A stretch of DNA of 64,000 bases from Apolygus lucorum (taxonomy: Eukaryota; Arthropoda; Insecta; Hemiptera; Miridae). Shown here one piece after another: positions 63,841-64,000 of the stretch; the stretch's first letter is position 1, and every line of letters starts with the position of its first letter. The translations under genes were made by a program, and so were the position numbers. Under the pieces are notes generated by a model. It had not been told where the DNA came from and made no database searches. It worked only from the letters and a program-made list of their open reading frames with translations. The stretch lies in contig CM019171.2 in the NCBI GenBank assembly GCA_009739505.2, forward strand, positions 7,611,125 through 7,675,124. The letters are read 5' to 3'.

Positions 63841-64000
63841 GTTGTTGCCTGTAAAGTCGGTATACGGGCGAAAGTTTTACGTGACAACGACTTTGAGTGG
63901 TAAAATAATTTTAATGTTAATATTCATTCGTATAGTAGGAAGAAGGATAAAATAAAATTCTTTGTCAAGTTGCACAGAGTAGGTATTTTCCGTAGGTAGT

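Overview
This window is animal nuclear DNA, AT-rich and repeat-dense. It is probably from an arthropod, and my best guess is a sternorrhynchan hemipteran such as a mealybug, although no single-copy marker here proves that. It is not bacterial or viral. There is essentially one host gene signal. A minus-strand exon at 871-1070 encodes a complete LIM domain of the Lhx2/Lhx9/apterous type and ends at a clean GT splice donor. A second candidate minus-strand exon lies near 44.66-44.82 kb, with an upstream TATA box and a GTGAGT donor. It could be a 5' exon of the same gene, in which case most of the window is one intron of roughly 43 kb. That link is an inference.

Nearly everything else is mobile or repetitive DNA. 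Two related dispersed families dominate. Family A/B has elements of about 0.6-1.2 kb with one end TTTTGGTTTATTATTTTC... and the other ...TTTGCAGCGTTTT. There are more than 15 full, partial or truncated copies. Family D has elements of about 0.5-0.8 kb that end in a GCTTCCG...CGGAAGC hairpin. Both carry a GACA- or GGAC-type microsatellite about 130 bp from a terminal hairpin that is followed by A-rich sequence, and both share an AATTTCATC[G/A]AAATCGG core. This resembles the non-autonomous Helentron (HINE/DINE-1) layout. Four B copies carry an internal module with an in-frame tandem repeat of 35 codons. One D copy carries a GACA-type array of about 1.3 kb.

Other retroelement remains are a LINE RNase H fragment (0.35-0.74 kb), a BEL/Pao-like gag fragment (2.0-2.4 kb), a Ty3/gypsy integrase split by a hAT transposon (3.5-5.65 kb), LINE 3' ends (15.4-15.7 and 18.6-19.6 kb), a retrocopy with a poly(A) tail (25.2-25.9 kb), a 5'-truncated R2-type retrotransposon (30.97-31.98 kb) and tRNA-derived SINEs with 12-bp target duplications (37.7 and 55.5 kb). 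DNA transposons include nested hAT-type elements (7.16-8.39 kb), two piggyBac-type TTAA elements (17.05 and 36.5 kb), an element with perfect 32-bp inverted ends (34.76-36.34 kb), a long-TIR MITE (41.5 kb), a TAGGGATG element interrupted by a B element (44.95-46.82 kb) and a PIF/Harbinger remnant (63.1-63.9 kb).

Minisatellites are frequent: 22.3, 23.4, 35.4, 36.4-38.3, 39.2-40.8, 47.1-47.8, 50.8-52.2 and 53.1-54.4 kb. One 19-bp family occurs at two loci in opposite orientation. Several nested insertions give a relative chronology. The most interesting pattern is that the R2-type element's 3' end lies at the identical position in two different A copies, which suggests a site-specific retrotransposon whose target is another repeat. 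The stretches between repeats hold no recognisable genes. A few of them look like unique, moderate-GC islands and could be intronic regulatory DNA.
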